A stretch of 31,887 bases of DNA from an uncultured Oscillospiraceae bacterium (GTDB lineage Bacteria; Bacillota; Clostridia; Oscillospirales; Acutalibacteraceae), in NCBI GenBank assembly GCA_900548545.1, contig URKX01000028.1, positions 1 through 31,887 of the forward strand, given 5' to 3'. The translations under genes and the position numbers were made by a program. Positions 30,735 through 31,887 of the stretch are shown here, piece after piece. The notes beneath the pieces are model-generated. The model saw only the letters and a program-made list of their open reading frames with translations, was not told where the DNA came from and ran no database searches. Position 1 is the first letter of the stretch, and each line of letters opens with the position of its first letter.

Positions 30735-31887
30735 TCAGACCAGTAGCTTTAAGATGAATTCTTCTTCCTGGGTGGTACATTCCAACACGCCATGGTATTT
30801 TTGAACGAAGTTAAAGATGGAGCGGGTGCCGTAGCCATGTCCCTCCTTTTGGTTGGAGGGTAAACCTGTGGCAGGATCCAGGCGGAGGGGGCCGGAGAAA
30901 GAATTGGAGATTTCAAGCAGCAGCTGGGTCCCACAGGGCTTTCCAAAAAGGGAGACATGGGGCTCCTTTGTTTCAGTTTCCTTGTCCACAGCTGTCAGTG
31001 CGTTTTCCAAGGCGTTGGAGATGACCACGGCCAGCTCCGTAACGTCGGCCTGCAGAAATTTTGGCAGCTCCAGCACTACAATAAACCGGATTCCTGCCTG
31101 TTCCGCCCTGGCGGCGGCCTGCGTGAGCACCGTGTCGAGAATAGGGTTCCCGGTATAGCGGTGCAGGACCCCCAACCCGCCGAGAGCGGCCGTGTTTTCC
31201 TCCAACCGATCCAAAATTTCTCCGGCATGCCCCAGGTTTCCACTAGCAAGGCAGCTGCGCAGCAGCCGGATAAAGTGGCGCATGTCGTGCCGGAAGATCC
31301 TGACGCTCTGGGAGGCGGCCTCAGCCTGGGCTGCCTCCTTTTCCAGGAAACCCACTTCAGAGCGCAGGATGGCGTTGTATTTCTGGATTTCCGCCTGCTG
31401 GCGGATTGCGCGCTGGAAGCGATACAGCATCACATAGAGCAGCACCGTAGTGATACAGAGAACGAGAGTAGGAAAAACTGGGGCTCTCCTGCTTTCCGCC
31501 ACCGCCGGATACACGCAGAATGCGACCAGGGAGATCCAGAGGAAAAGGGGGACCCAGACCACCTGTCCCCACTTGATCTGGTTTTCATCCAACATTTCCA
31601 GCAGAGGCTTTCTGCAGAATTTCCAAATCAGCAGGGTTTGCAGGACTGTGATCAGTACCTTCAGCAGAATCCAGAGGAAATGGTCACGCTGCACAAAAAC
31701 CGTTGTCAGGGCGTCACAGATCGAGGTATCCAATCCGGCGGTAACCAGGATAAAAGCCAGACGACCGTCCCGAAGTTCGCAGCAGGCCAGAAAGGCAATG
31801 GTGCAGATGACGGGAAGAAGAGTTCCGGCAATCCAGGCAGAGATGACCGTAGGCCCCAGCAGTAAGTAGATTAACAGGCCGAGCCCA
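30735..31887 (-). CDS. GHKL-type sensor histidine kinase (5' end outside window)
   Basis: The frame stays open to the right edge, so about 384 residues are visible and the N-terminus is missing. The visible start has several hydrophobic segments (such as VISAWIAGTLLPVICTIAF and LLKVLITVLQTLLIW), a coiled-coil stretch, an H-box RIFRHDMRHFIRLL, the N-box NALENALTAV and a G-box GHGYGTRSI. This is the AgrC/VirS-like HATPase_c_5 class, which usually senses peptides and pairs with a LytTR response regulator, probably outside the window. A TTG at 31731-31733 could be read as a start, but the open frame with membrane segments beyond it makes a longer protein likely. Confidence 0.88.
   Translation of the reverse strand, partial: GLGLLIYLLLGPTVISAWIAGTLLPVICTIAFLACCELRDGRLAFILVTAGLDTSICDALTTVFVQRDHFLWILLKVLITVLQTLLIWKFCRKPLLEMLDENQIKWGQVVWVPLFLWISLVAFCVYPAVAESRRAPVFPTLVLCITTVLLYVMLYRFQRAIRQQAEIQKYNAILRSEVGFLEKEAAQAEAASQSVRIFRHDMRHFIRLLRSCLASGNLGHAGEILDRLEENTAALGGLGVLHRYTGNPILDTVLTQAAARAEQAGIRFIVVLELPKFLQADVTELAVVISNALENALTAVDKETETKEPHVSLFGKPCGTQLLLEISNSFSGPLRLDPATGLPSNQKEGHGYGTRSIFNFVQKYHGVLECTTQEEEFILKLLV

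Overview
The window looks like a chromosomal segment of a GC-rich Clostridia, most like the gut Oscillospiraceae/Ruminococcaceae (Flavonifractor or Pseudoflavonifractor type). The main reasons are the strong G/C bias at third codon positions, purine-rich AGGAGG-type ribosome binding sites, the fused ispH-rpsA gene next to cmk and plsC, a fused secDF, and DUF5685 and Cys-tailed J-domain proteins. The genus is inference; no rRNA or tRNA gene is present to settle it. I see no insertion sequence, prophage or CRISPR array.

Left part (1-9043), almost all on the minus strand. A collagen-like protein runs off the left edge and carries near-identical 72-bp repeats. Then come a VanY-type D,D-carboxypeptidase, a possible 36-residue small ORF, a cysteine desulfidase/UPF0597 gene with a HAD hydrolase, an asymmetric heterodimeric ABC exporter pair behind a MarR-like palindrome, an unknown membrane protein and the alkylguanine repair protein Ogt.

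Middle (9068-18814), mostly on the plus strand, is rich in DNA repair. A divergent promoter pair separates ogt from an endonuclease Q homologue. After it come a tiny ORF, a small GNAT (minus strand), a YfcE-type phosphodiesterase with a RadC protein, then uvrB under a strong promoter with a LexA box, two GNAT acetyltransferases and uvrA, closed by a clear terminator.

Right part (18821-30714), plus strand. A lipoprotein made of two copies of one domain is followed by a three-gene unit: DUF5685, a J-domain protein with a ten-cysteine tail, and a membrane protein. That unit has a near-consensus promoter, a palindrome at the expected transcription start and a leader able to fold in two ways around the ribosome binding site. 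A long housekeeping operon follows: RpiR-family regulator, BaiN-like flavoprotein, cmk, plsC, ispH-rpsA and secDF. A bidirectional terminator separates it from a GHKL sensor kinase that runs off the right edge on the minus strand.

The best candidates for something undescribed are the DUF5685/J-domain/membrane trio with its switch-like leader, the strong internal translation start inside the ispH-rpsA fusion, and the duplicated-domain lipoprotein. All functional claims rest on motifs read by eye.
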